From Dipylidium caninum (taxonomy: Eukaryota > Platyhelminthes > Cestoda > Cyclophyllidea > Dipylidiidae), in the NCBI GenBank assembly GCA_017562135.1, contig QEYB01001497.1:248001-312000 (forward strand): a DNA stretch of 64,000 bases. Reading direction: 5' to 3'. Of this stretch, positions 25,401 through 36,876 are shown piece by piece. The position numbers were made by a program, and so were the translations under genes. The notes beneath the pieces are model-generated. The model searched no databases. It saw only the letters and a program-made list of their open reading frames with translations, and was not told the DNA's origin. Position 1 is the first letter of the stretch. Each line of letters opens with the position of its first letter.

Positions 25401-26530
25401 CGCACACGCAGACTACCTCAGTGCGAGGAAGACAGATGAGGCTCCCAGGGCGGAGGCAAAGCGCCCGCCCAGACTGTGCTGCGGCCATGGAAATCCCCGG
25501 CAGGGGAGGAAAGACTTTGAGAATAATAAATTTGCCAGGTCATTGCCCAACACTCCTCCCATCCGAGGTGTTCAAGGTGTCCTCAGTGCCCCTTACATGG
25601 AGGCCCATGGACTCAGGACACCTTTAATTGCCAAGTGAAGGCGGTGTCCGGTCTGTCAAATGTTCAAGGCCCTGTCATTGCCGGGCGTTTCGATGGCAGT
25701 CGGGGTCCGACGAGGACGGAGGACGGGGAAACGAAGTCTCCAAGAAATTTTATACCTGCCAAGTACACTCGCATCAAACCTTCGCAAAATCTCTCTCCGC
25801 TAATATTTTTGGCCATCTGTAAACTTCTTCCAGCACAGTTTGTTGCGGTGCAGAAAGGCAGGAGAGCAGAAAAGGAAAGAGACGAGACGAGACGTTGAAG
25901 AGGAACGGTTAAAAGGCGAAATTCGAGACGTGAAGCGAGGGGGAGAAGGGAGACCAAAAAACAGCGCAACCCTTGAAGCCCTCACAGCGAATTTGGGCTC
26001 TAAAGTCGCAGAAAGAAGAAACTTTCTCGAAGAAGATGCTGTGTGTCAGGAGAATACTGGGGGAAAAAAGGGAGAAAGGATCTGGAAAGTTATTTTACCC
26101 GGGGGAATGTTTCAAACGAGGCAAAACAGCTGACGTCGCACTGTCCTCGAGGTCCTCTGGCCGCGTCTCTTCGGTCGCTTAGAGATTTTGGCGAGGCCAA
26201 ATGTCGACAGAGGGCATCCTTCGCCACCCGCAATGCCTTTTCTTAACTCCCTTCTACACTTCTAACTGTAACCAACTGGAACGCACCGATTTCGTGGCAG
26301 TCAGCAGTAGAATAAAACGTTGTTTCGTAGGCAGGGAGAATAATGTTGCACATAGAGTCTATCGAACTTTTACGACTACTGAGATCAAGTGACGATAACT
26401 AAAATGAAAAGATCAGGACGCCACCATCGAGAAGGGGAAAAAAGGCAGGGGGAGGAGGATTAGACAGAAGAAGGAGAAGAAGTAGAGGAGGAGGACGAGG
26501 AGGAAGCTTTAGACGACTACATCAAACACT
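19466..26530. other. Gene-poor GC-rich low-complexity DNA
   Basis: I see no supported gene in 7 kb. Pyrimidine-rich tracts (CTC/CTT repeats) occur at about 20580-20745, 21715-21760 and 23940-24005. The many long reading frames on both strands are translations of these tracts, rich in Ser/Pro/Leu or Glu/Arg, with no recognisable domain. Two copies of the recurring near-palindrome lie nearby (19415, 24498). Confidence 0.5.
24498..24513. promoter_or_regulatory. Recurring near-palindrome
   Basis: GTCACATATGTGTGAC is identical to the copy at 36345. The flanks are not shared beyond a base or two, so this is a short motif and not part of a longer repeat. Confidence 0.5.
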
Positions 26531-27940
26531 CCACAATTCGACCAGTGAGGGACCCCGCCACAAATCGGACCCCGCCAAGGGACGCAGTGGCGGAGACAAG
26601 GCATCGCCACCTCCTCTGACGCAGGGAGACGAGAGCGCAAAGCGCCTCCCAAGGAGGAGAAGGCAACGAGAGAGGGAGGAGGACGATGACGAAAAGGATG
26701 AGGAGGATGAGGATGAGGAGGAGGAGGAGGAGGAGGAGGAGGAGTCAAATACTTGGAAAGACCAGTGCTGTTTCCTGCCTACCTGCGACCTCCGTCCTGC
26801 ATTCGTCTTTCCATCTCAATCTCCCCTTTCACACTCACCACCCATTAACTCGAAGCCTGTGATGTAACAGTTTCGTCTAGTGACAAAACCACCACCAGTA
26901 AACATCAGCAGCATCATCTCAGGGAGCCACGTCACGCACCCGAGGAGGAGGAGGAGGAGGAGGAAGAGGAAGAGGAAGAAGAGGTGGTGGATGAGGTTGG
27001 AGGGGAAAGAGAAAATAAAAGGAAGGCGCGACGATTGATGAAGGATAAGATCGACGTTTCCATCATGGATTAACAAAATCACCTCTTTCTTCAACGCAAC
27101 ACGTAGGTGGCAGCAAAGAGCACGTCGGTGTCCTCATCACCTCCACATACGGCGCGTTTTGTGGTCAAGTCACATGGCTCTAAAGAAATGGGGTGGTTGT
27201 AACAAAGGCGACAAGATGAGGCCGCCAGGACGGAGGTGGGAAGAAGAAGAAGAAGAAGAAGAAGAAGAAGAAGCGAGGGGGGTAAGGAAGAGGCGAGGAG
27301 AGGGGAAAAGAGGAGAGGAGAGAGAGAGGAGAGAGAGAGAGGAGAGGAGAGACAAGGAAGGACGAGACGGAAGAAGCGGAGGAAGAGGCAGAAGGAAGAG
27401 AAGAAAGAGGCAGAGAGGAGAGAGGAGGAGGAAGAAGAAAGAAGCTTTCCAAAAGGCGATATCTCATCCAGCACAGCTCACCACACCTCATGCTCCTTGC
27501 CCGCCCTCCCATCGTCTTCGCGTGTCCCAAACTTGGCCACTGCAACGCACACTTCCGCCTTTGCAAGCACACGCATCTCACTGACCATTTCTCCCACTTC
27601 TCTCACCCTCCTCTGCGCCCACTTTGTCCACTTTGTCCACGTTGGCCACTTCGCCCACCTCCGCTGCACTACAACGCGCACCCACGAGCACCAACGGACC
27701 ACCACGCAGTCCGAACACCGCGAGGAGATGCGAAGCTCCACAGGACGACAATTGTCCCCGAAAGCCCTCAATCCACTCGCCATCCCCTCTGCCATCCCCT
27801 CTACCATGCCCCTGCCATGCCCCTCACTCCCACCTCCTCACACGTCAAATGATAACGGGGACGAGTGGGAGTGAGGGCAGCGCTGTGCCTCCTCGTGTGT
27901 CACAGCCTCGCATCCACCTCCTCCACAGTCTCAAAGCACT
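26531..27940. repeat. Left arm of a large inverted repeat
   Basis: This arm of about 1.41 kb is repeated in reverse complement at about 28660-30073. It contains GA-rich microsatellites (27240-27280, 27300-27360, 26700-26742, 26940-26985) between unique-looking segments. In the roughly 600 bp of unique sequence that I compared by eye, the arms differ almost only by one-base insertions or deletions, mostly in short homopolymers. Long Arg/Glu- or Ser/Leu-rich frames in the arm come from the GA tracts. I see no transposase-like coding sequence and no clear target-site duplication. Confidence 0.92.
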
Positions 27941-28659
27941 GCAAATGGCACCCAATGAGGCATCAGGCAAAAGCCGCAACCAGCGTGGTCGTTAGGCCCA
28001 CCGATCCCTACGCATGGCGGTGGAGGGAGACGAGGTGAGAATCGAATGGCGTAGACGATGTTAGGACTGGGTTCTGCCTAAGTCAACCCGAAGTCAAGTG
28101 GGGGTGGGGGCTTTCGCCTCCCTCCGCTCGGACAACGAATGCCCGACCGCCCCTCAATTGCCCTCCTCCTCGTCCCTTCACTCCCACCTGCCGAGGCATC
28201 AAATGACGACGCTGTGCCTTCTGGTGTGTAACAGCGTCGTCTGCGCCTTCTGCACAGTCTCAACCCACTCCTGGTCTCTCCATGTGAGGCGGCCCGTTAC
28301 AAGAACACTCCACCTGGTTGTCCTCCGGCACCAGTCGGGGTGTCCAACCAACCGATCTCCCCCTCCACTCGGCGAGGTGACGGCGGGAGGGGGGGGGTGG
28401 CGAGGAGGTGGCAATAAATCACATGACGACCGTGATTCGGGACTTGACAGGCGGGCAGGTAGACGGGCAACCACGCAGACCGCCGCGGTTGGAGGCAGTC
28501 GGGACGGGGGGCGGTCAAGGTGACAAGTGCCTAAATCGTGGAGTCGCGTGTCCACCCGCGGTGATCGGACTGCGTGGTGGTCCGTTGACACCTACATCAC
28601 GAAGGATTAATTGTGACCAATTTTGAGAAAGGGATGTTGGGAAAGGAGAGGGAGGAGGA
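27941..28659. repeat. Spacer of the inverted repeat, with older diverged arm fragments
   Basis: The spacer is about 0.72 kb. The segment 28170-28265 (ttcactcccacctgcc ... cacagtctcaa) is a diverged copy of the inner left arm at about 27820-27935 in the same orientation, lacking a block of about 25-35 bases. The segment 28548-28592 (around ggactgcgtggtggtccgt) matches the right arm at 28880-28915 in the same orientation. The spacer therefore looks like remnants of an older copy of the same inverted structure. Confidence 0.65.
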
Positions 28660-30073
28660 AGTGCTTTGAGACTGTGGAGGAGGTGGATGCGAGGCTGTGA
28701 CACACGAGGAGGCACAGCGCTGCCCTCACTCCCACTCGTCCCCGTTATCATTTGACGTGTGAGGAGGTGGGAGTGAGGGGCATGGCAGGGGGGCATGGTA
28801 GAGGGGATGGCAGAGGGGATGGCGAGTGGATTGAGGGGCTTTCGGGGACAATTGTCGTCCTGTGGAGCTTCGCATCTCCTCGCGGGTTTCGGACTGCGTG
28901 GTGGTCCGTTGGGTGCTCGTGGGTGCGCGTTGTAGTGCAGCGGAGGTGGGCGAAGTGGCCAACGTGGACAAAGTGGACAAAGTGGGCGCAGAGAGGGTGA
29001 GAGAAGTGGGAGAAATGGTCAGTGAGATGCGTGTGCTTGCAAAGGCGGAAGTGTGCGTTGCCAGTGGCCAAGTTTGGGACACGCGAAGACGATGGGAGGC
29101 GGGCAAGGAGCATGAGGTGTGGTGAGCTGTGCTGGATGAGATATCGCCTTTTGGAAAGCTTCTTCTTCTTCCTCCTCCTCCTCCTCTCTGCCTCTTTCTT
29201 CTCTTCCTTCTGCCTCTTCCTCCGCTTCTTCCGTCTCGTCCTTCCTTGTCTCTCCTCTCCTCTCCTCTCCTCTCCTCTTCCTCTCCTCTCCTCTTTCCCT
29301 CTCCTCGCCTCTTCCTTACCCCCCTCGCTTCTTCTTCTTCTTCTCTTCTTCTTCTTCTTCCCACCTCCGTCCTGGCGGCCTCATCTTGTCGCCTTTGTTA
29401 CAACCACCCCCATTTCTTTAGAGCCATGTGACTTGACCACAAAAACGCGCCGTATGTGGAGGTGATGAGGACACCGACGTGCTCTTTGCTGCACCTACGT
29501 GTTGCGTTGAAAGAAAGAGGTGATTTTGCTAATCCATGATGGAAACGTCGATCTTATCCTTCATCCAATCGTCGCGCCTTCCTTTTATTTTCTCTTTCCC
29601 CTCCACCTCATCCACCACCTCTTCTTCCTCTTCCTCTTCCTCCTCCTCCTCCTCTCCTCCTCGGTGCGTGACGTGGCTCCCTGAGATGATGCTGCTGATG
29701 TTACTGGTGGTGGTTTTTGTCACTAGACGAAACTGTTTACATCACAGGCTTCGAGTTAAATGGGTGGTGAGTGTGAAAGGGGGAGATTGAGATGGAAAGA
29801 CGAATGCAGGACGGAGGTCGCAGGTAGGCAGGAACAGCACTGGTCTTTCCAAGTATTTGACTCCTCCTCCTCCTCCTCCTCTCCTCCTCATCCTCATCCT
29901 CCTCATCCTTTTCGTCATCGTCCTCCTCCCTCTCTCGTTGCCTTCTCCTCCTTGGGAGGCGCTTTGCGCTCTCGTCTCCCTGCGTCAGAGGAGGTGGCGA
30001 TGCCTTGTCTCCGCCACTGCGTCCCTTGGCGGGCGTCCGATTTGTGGCGCGGTCGCGATGGTCTGAATTGTCG
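28660..30073. repeat. Right arm of a large inverted repeat
   Basis: Reverse complement of the left arm. The inner boundary is at agtgctttgagactg (28660). The outer boundary is near 30073, where similarity fades after a block matching ccgatttgtgg. Pyrimidine tracts mirror the GA tracts of the left arm, with differing repeat numbers. Confidence 0.92.
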
Positions 30074-33000
30074 CCTTTTGCTCCACCGTAAACACAGTAA
30101 CTGGCGCTGTGTCGGACAACCGCCTCAGCAATCCCGCAACTTTTCAGCCTCTTGGCACACTTCCCCTATTTCTCAAGCCATCGTCTCTCATCCCCTTCGA
30201 TGAACTGTCTCTAATCATGTCCCCACCAGTTCAACGACTAAATGACGCAGACCCTTTCGTCATTTCACAGAGGTCTGGTGGACTGTCAACCCCCTTTGGC
30301 ACCACCTTGGCCTACTTCCCCTCGCGGCTGAGATGGCAAATTCTCCTCTGCCCTGTTGTTGCTCACCATGCGCCAAGATGAGCCGAGGTGGTTGATAACC
30401 TGATGTCGAAGTCAACGCTAATCTGCCTTGGTCAAATACCTCCGCGGAGTATTCTTCGTGTTGACACCTCGGGAAAGGTCCCATCCCCACACGGAGGCCA
30501 CGCTCGCCTGCCAAATAGCATGCATGGCATGAAGAAGTCAATCTGAGTTGGAGCAAATTTGACCGGCGTCAATGGGCGAGTCTCATTCGTCCATTCTTGT
30601 CGACTCAGATCCTCCTTCCCACAGGCTCTCGCACCTCCGCCTGCCCCCAAAGCCCCGCCAGCCTCCACCTTGCATGTCTCTCGCCCACCAGCGTTCTCCT
30701 ATGCTGCACTCCAATTGGGTTAGAACGCCGCGTCACTCATGTGTGACACGGCATTTCATCCCCCGCCTACACGCTGATTTCGGCTGAGAGTGGTTGGAGA
30801 AGGCGAAGACTCGGCAGACTATGATCAAACAGGCTCTTCCTCGCCTCTCGACCGTTCCACGTGAAGTGGCGGCCAGTCTACACAGTGTTGCCTTCAAGCT
30901 TCGGATGGAGATAAACAAAGACACAAAGTATCCGCATCCAGACAAGTCAAAATCTCGCAGTTTGTTTAATTGCATGAACTACCTCATGATTAAGTAGCTG
31001 CATCAGTAAAATTATGCAAATGAGAGACACGAGCCGAGTTGATTTCACCACGCCGCGCTCCTGCCTCAAAGGCAGGAGAAAGGAAAGATTTAATGCCTGA
31101 ACCAACCGATCCGACTGGCTATGGTGGCTTGAGTGAGTGGGTATATCCCGAATGCCGCGTTTTTCTCAAAGACCTGAAATCTCTCTTCAATTGCCATCAA
31201 CATTAGCTAATCCAGAGGCCCCTCTGAGGTGTAGTCGACGTCTGGGGTGTGTGGAGGTCTTCATCGCCTCGGATTCAACACCACGCGAAGGTGAACTTCG
31301 CCGAGAGACGGTGACGGAACAGTAGCATCCACTTTCTCCTCCTCCTTTTCCTCCTCCTCCTCCTCGTCCGCCTCCACGCCGCTTGCCGCCTCTCCTCCTC
31401 GCACAACTGTCCGTGGGTGGTAAGAAAGGCCAATATTCACATCGGAAATGTGAGTGGAAGGTGCTGAGAGGCGTGGGAGAGTGAAGTATCACCGTCTTCC
31501 TCATCATTCCCATCCCATGACAGCCACTTCCCCCCCCCCTCCCCCCGCATGCACCAATCCCCATTTCTCATGGTGAAATGTTTGTCTCGTCCCCGCGCTT
31601 CCCCCTACCCTCCTCCCTCCTCGGATGTGCCACATTCCCAGGAGGCAGGAAAGAATCCTACTGGAAGCGGACTCGCCTCCATCCAACAGCTGGTTGGGAG
31701 ATCACCTCCTGACTGCCACTGCATAAATGCTGCCGCCTTTTTTTTAAACCTCCATTGTGTCTACACACAACTACAGAAAGACTCAACTTCTTTCCAAATT
31801 TGTCCCCCAAAGTGTCAGGTAAACTTTGTGTTGAGAGGAAATGATAGCAACACCGTCGTCATCGACATTATCATGGCTCTTCCCGTGTTGCGGCATAAAA
31901 GTGTCACTCTGTCTGACTGAAGTGTGTAGGACTTACGACATGCCACCAAATCATCATCCAGACGCCGCTTAGTCCCCCCAACACGTCACCAAAATTGAGG
32001 AGACTCGGCGAGCGTTGAAGTACCTCGGCAATCGCGTCCTCGAAGTGGACGCTCAGACGGAGTTTGGCGGAGAGGCGTCCAGAGGCTCTCCCCTCCGCCT
32101 GACAGGTTTGAAAGACGGGAGCAAAGCATGAAGGAAGAGAGGAGGCAAGGAAGAGAATAAGGAGGATGAGAAGGAGAGAATGGGAGAAGGAAGGAAAGAG
32201 CGGAAGGCAAGGGAAGCAAGGAAGGAGGTGAAAGGAAAGAGAAGGAGGTGAAGAAGAAACAAAACCTGCCCCTAAGGAAAAGTCTCCCACTTAACAAGAC
32301 AACTCGTGACAAGATGACTTAATGGTGATTATTAAATACGTAATAATGGCAGCGCCTGACAAGCGAAATGATTCACCTCTACACCCCGCCCCCCGCCCGA
32401 CCCACCCGCCTGCTCGACCTTGAGAGGTCTCCTTGTCCCGACGATATTCACCTCGTAGGGCGTGGTTGTCGACCACTTTGTTGGCGTTGGGCGAATTTAA
32501 ATTCCCCTTTCACCGCATTTCCCAGGACCGGACACTTCACTCGGACAGTTGTATGGCCATTTGCATCAGTCCTGATTTAATCAAGCGTAATAACCGCTCT
32601 GTGGTCAACTGCGGATTTAATTACGCGGGCCTCGTTGGGGACTGTGATCAAATTGTGCCTCTACCACGACGAGACGGTGCCTTTCCACCGCCAAATGGGG
32701 CTTACTGAGGGGACGGGAAGGCGATGGCCAGTCTCCTGGCGCCATATTTTCGTCCCTCAGTCCAACGACCTACGATTTGGTGTTGAGACGGTCTGGAATC
32801 GTGTGGTCAGACCTAGAAAGTGGAAAACTCTCCCTTCCACACGCCTTTTGGTTGGTTTTTTTGCCTGACAGGTTCACTTTCAACTGCCGTGGGCGAAAGG
32901 CATCCGGTGGTCCTTGCAAACTCCCAACATAATTTGTGCTACGGAGGACAGAAGTAGGACGGCGTAGGAAGGCCTCAGTGCCGTTTTCACCTGAACACCC

Positions 33001-35214
33001 AATTATGACTTTCCTGGACATTTGCTTGCCTCAAATTCCCGGCAGAGGGGGAAAAACGACGAGGAGGTGAATCCACTTGTCTACTGACCGGCTGAGACGC
33101 CTTGTTCGGTCGACGGCGGCGAGGAGGAGGAGAAGGAGGAGGCTGCCTTTCAAGTCCAGGCTTCCCCGACAGCTCCCCTAACAATTTTATGCCCGCGGAG
33201 CGAGGGAGAACTTTTAAATAACTGTTAAATAACTTCCTCTCGTCCCTTTCCATCGCAGTTGGCGAGTAATTTGGCCTCAAGACTCGTCAAAACAGTCTTC
33301 GCATGTACCACGGCGGATGGGGAAGAAAAACATGTGTGCCGTTAACGGCGATTTCGATGGTGGCGACGAGCAAGTAAACTTTTGTCACGTAAACAACAGA
33401 TTTTGTGCCGTTTCAAGCGATCATTTTAACGCGCTTAAACTACCCAGAAACATCACGCAGACGAGGTTTGCCCTCTCGAGCGTGTGAGGAGCCGTGGGCT
33501 TCGACAACCGCGGTCAAAAGCCGAATATGTCGAGAATTTGAAGTGATTTTTGGAATGTGGACTTTTTGTAGGCTTGAGTGGTCACGTCTGGGGTCGAAAG
33601 CCCACAACGGCACGGGTGGAGCTGCTCCAGGCGCCTTCTCTCCGTCGTCTCGCCTCCTGGCGAGTTGCCTCCCTTGGCAGGTGTCACCTCGTAGGTCCGC
33701 CCACGCATTTTCGTCCTGGCCAAAGGGTTTTGGGCCATTCCACTTGCCGAGTCCTGATAAAATGCAGACTCACTTCAAGCAGGGGGGCTGGAAGGCGTTC
33801 CACGAGGCCTTGCCTCGGCTCCGAGTCGTCCGAGGAGGACTGGACGTCCGGAGGCCTTCTTCCCTCCAGGGAGTATAACGTGGAGGCCCAGGCGGAACGA
33901 AGGCGAGTGGATAAGTGAGGGCGCTTCTCCCTCCAACTCCCGAGAGCGGAAGCCGAGTTGGGGCAATCGCCTTTCCGTTGCAATGAGTCACGACGGCATA
34001 AGTTGACACCCTTGCCGTCGCCGTCGTCGTCACCGCGCCCCTCCGGTCGCCGAAGGCAAAGTTCGAGCAGCGTGAGCCAATGAGGTGGCAGATGGAGGTG
34101 AAGTAGTTGGTTAGAACAATAGCCAGACCGAGGCGGGCAAAAGAAAAAAGGGGATATCCCGCCCGCGGAGAGGCTGACGCGGACACAATAGCCTTAATGG
34201 CTTTCCCCTTGGCTCCCTACCTAAAATCAGACTCTTCTTTCGCCTTACGCCTACTCTCCGGCCAGTGTCGCAGGTCGAACTTCTCCAACTGCCTGATTTG
34301 TGGGACGAGTGAGGGTTGAGACGCGGAAATAAGGAGATTCAAAGGAGTTCGGCATCTGGAGAGCGCCTCTGCCCACACAAATTTATTAAAACACGAGTTT
34401 CGAATGCAGGCTAGGCTAATGGAGACGCTGGGCGGCTAAAAGTAGGGAAAAAAAAGCCCGACACTCTGCCATACTCAGCCGAAGCCCACGAGTGACGCGT
34501 CGCCGGTCTGGGAAGAAATGTCCACTATCCCGTCAAACCAGAAGACCGCGTCTAAGACCAGAGTAGTACATTTTAAAAGATGTCGAGTACACAAACGCGA
34601 TCTATCCTCCAGGACTAAAAAGAGCAATGAATAAAAGTCGGAGAAACAGACACGTATCACTTGTCCGGTGGAGTCCTTGCACGGTTAAAGCCCTTGCCAT
34701 CTTGGAGTGGACTCTTTCTCACCAACTTGCCAACCGACGAGAAGGCGAATTGCGTCTGGGATTTAATGCGTCGCAGTAGTCCAGGCTTTGGCGTCGAAAT
34801 CGTCTCACTGAAAGGAGGAATAAAGGGCGGTAAACCAGTGGCAGGAAATGCCCGTCAGAGGAGCTCGGCTTCCGTATTTGGGGGACAGGATCCAGGCTTT
34901 GTTTACGATGTGGAGGCAGAGATAACAAAGAAAAGACCGGGGGGAAGTGAGGAGGAGATGGCCTGAGTCGACAAAATGCGGGCCCTTCTCTCTCGAGCCC
35001 CTTCGAACAACTGCCCGAAGGCCTTACCTCGACTCATCTTGGTTCACGTTGATTGTGGACGTTGACACGGGCTGAGGACTTTTGTCTAGAGTGGATAATA
35101 GAAAGGATGATAGAAGGAGAGTCGCCTTTCACACCTTACCCCCGGACATCTACTTCTGCGCTTTACCAACCTAATTGCTTCGGCGTTGGATGGCTGAAGG
35201 TGTTGCTCTGATTT
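30074..35214. other. Gene-poor region right of the inverted repeat
   Basis: No gene is supported in about 5.1 kb. GA/CT-rich tracts occur at 31336-31395 and 32105-32255. The - strand frame at 32987-33280 (ATG at about 33253, MERDERKLFNSYLKV...) is partly non-repetitive and ends near a possible GTGAAA donor. I could not connect it to another exon. Confidence 0.45.
30732..30747. promoter_or_regulatory. Recurring near-palindrome, variant
   Basis: GTCACTCATGTGTGAC differs from the common form by two bases in the left half; the right half is unchanged. Confidence 0.4.
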
Positions 35215-35316
35215 ATGCCGCCGTCAGGTAAGTCGAAGGAGGATGAAGTCGACGAGGACGTTTCAGCCGAGCCAGAGGACAGATCTACACCCATCTCCCA
35301 CACATTCACTCTCTAA
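35215..35316 (+). CDS. Possible small ORF or exon, 33 codons
   Basis: ATG at 35215 opens a frame of 33 codons ending TAA at 35314 (MPPSGKSKEDEVDEDV...). The composition is acidic and protein-like, not low-complexity. A strong GTAAGT donor-like site lies inside it at 35229, so it may instead mark the end of an exon read in another frame. It overlaps no other supported exon. I do not recognise it and give it low weight. Confidence 0.2.
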   Translation: MPPSGKSKEDEVDEDVSAEPEDRSTPISHTFTL

Positions 35317-35467
35317 CACCGTGAAAAAAAAAAACGGGAAAACAGAAAAACAAGGCGTGAAATATGCGAGGTGTCCTTTTAATGACTCATCGGTCCGAGA
35401 GGGCACTGCATCCACCCTCGACCGATCGATGGCAATCGATAGCGGTGAGCGAAACTCAGAGCAGAGT

Positions 35468-36100
35468 TCATGGCGGACGCGGGGAAAAGGGGGCGGAGTG
35501 GGACGGGTCGAGGGGAGGCACCTTGATTGGACTTCTCGGACCGATCGCGGCCCCTGGAGGCGGCGAATCTCCCTGTTGACAGTCGAGTCCGTCAGGCGGC
35601 GGAGGCGACCGCGGAGGCGACGGTGGAGGCGACGGTGGGGACGGCGGCGGCGACCGACGATCAAGAGGAAGTCTGCCGTACTGTCGACGCGCGGAGTGTG
35701 GATAGCCTGGAAGTGGACGGACGGCGCGTAGTGTCGGTCGTGAGTGTAATGGCGTGAAATTTGTCGGTGGTGAGGGCGGCATCGTCCTTACACAAGGCGG
35801 CAGTGTAATCAGCGGTTGGTTACCGGTGTTGACGCTTCTGGGCAAATCACTTGCCACCTCCTCGGCCTAAAATAGGGAAAAAGGCCGAATGAATGTGGAA
35901 AGTTATAATATGTAAGGGAAAGGGGGTCTATCGTCAAGTATAATCTTAACTGACCTGTTGGAGGTCGCGGAGAGAGTGTAAAGGTAAGCTATCAGTGTGC
36001 AATTTAGGAGGCGTTGGTGGTGGGCGCTCGCCGCCGTCAGCCTCATTGTTATCTCCATCTCCAGCGCTTCGTGCCCGCATTCTGGCCGTTTCACGATGAT
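35468..36100 (-). CDS. Two C-terminal exons of an unrecognised proline-rich protein
   Basis: Exon 36100-35955 follows a ccttgcccag acceptor (phase 1 in), encodes HRETARMRARS ... GERPPPTPPKLHTDSL ... LRDLQQ and ends in phase 0 at GTCAGT. After an 88-bp intron, a tattttag acceptor opens exon 35866-35468 in phase 0 (AEEVASDLPRSVNTG ...), running 132 codons to TGA. The second exon is strongly proline-rich (PPPSPP, PRSPPPP, SPRPP), as in SH3/WW-ligand regions of cytoskeletal or signalling proteins. Phase agreement, consensus splice sites and non-repetitive flanks support coding. The upstream exon was not found. It may be the same - strand gene as the exons at 39.0-40.4 kb or a separate one. No function is assigned. 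Confidence 0.5.
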
Positions 36101-36876
36101 CTGGGCAAGGCCGGCGACTTCCCTTTATAGTTTGCCAGAGCACAGTTCAATTGTGCGTCCAATGGTGTGGCCGAGCTTTGATAGAACGCATTTCGCTCAG
36201 ATGGGATGACAACTTAGAGGACAGCGGACGCCATTGCCTGCCTTTTCACCTACGGAATTCATGGAAACCGTGAAATTACTCAACCTAATGGGGTAAACAC
36301 CTCAGGAATTTGTGTATCTGCGTTTTGGGTTGGCATTTGTGGGCGTCACATATGTGTGACAGGTGGACTGGACACAGTGGAACCACTCAAGGCGAGTATT
36401 TTCGCTCTCCCATGGCCATGGCGATGTCAATGCACCGTTGGGTGTGAGTTCGTAGGCATTCCATGAGATTTGAGATGCTACCGAAGGTGGATTTATGACC
36501 TTTCAACCGATTGTCGAAGGAGGGTCGGACTGAACATTGTTGCGTGACATTTGATCGGTGGAGAGTGGCTCACCACTGGTCTCGCCGTCAAGAGGCCGGG
36601 TTAATGCGGTAGAATGTTAAAGGTGGGATGAAGGAGACACACCGAGGGTGTGACGCGCTGCCTCTTCGCGTCAACTCGTTGCTAGGGTGTTGTTGATTGC
36701 CAGGGCGGGTCAGAAGCGGTGTTGTAAAATGGGTAATAAAGTGAATAATCGTGTGAGGAGGCCTTGGTGAAGTAATTCAATTTTGGCTCGGGGAATAAAC
36801 GGTTAAAGGTCGCCAAGGTGAGCATGCGTCCACGTGAAGGTAGAAGTTCACTCCTCGTTGGACGGTGAATGGTGCT
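36101..36876. other. Non-coding interval upstream of the proline-rich exons
   Basis: No exon is seen. It contains the near-palindrome at 36345 and may be intron or promoter of the - strand proline-rich gene. Confidence 0.4.
36345..36360. promoter_or_regulatory. Recurring near-palindrome
   Basis: GTCACATATGTGTGAC is identical to 24498. It lies about 250 bp upstream, relative to the - strand, of the proline-rich exon at 35955-36100. Confidence 0.5.

Noticed and set aside
27236..27874. Long + strand frame (212 codons) in the left arm, with a mirrored - strand frame at 28726-29364
   Set aside because: The Arg/Glu-rich half is a translated GA microsatellite. Opposite and other frames are also open, the two arms break the frame differently by indels, and no domain is recognisable.
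26531..30073. Interpretation of the inverted repeat as a DNA transposon with long terminal inverted repeats
   Set aside because: No transposase-like coding sequence in the spacer or arms, no clear target-site duplication at the outer ends, and the outer ends fade gradually instead of stopping sharply.
32987..33280. - strand frame with MERDERKLFNSYLKV and a basic proline-rich part
   Set aside because: Partly protein-like with a possible GTGAAA donor, but the acceptor is weak and no partner exon with matching phase was found.
33405..33878. 157-codon + strand frame and overlapping - strand frames at 33684-34186
   Set aside because: GC-rich DNA open on both strands; no domain, and no convincing donor/acceptor pairing.
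35243..35731. 162-codon + strand frame over the proline-rich exon
   Set aside because: It is the antisense shadow of the - strand exon 35468-35866, which has matching splice phases; the + frame is Arg-rich only because it reads the complement of proline codons.
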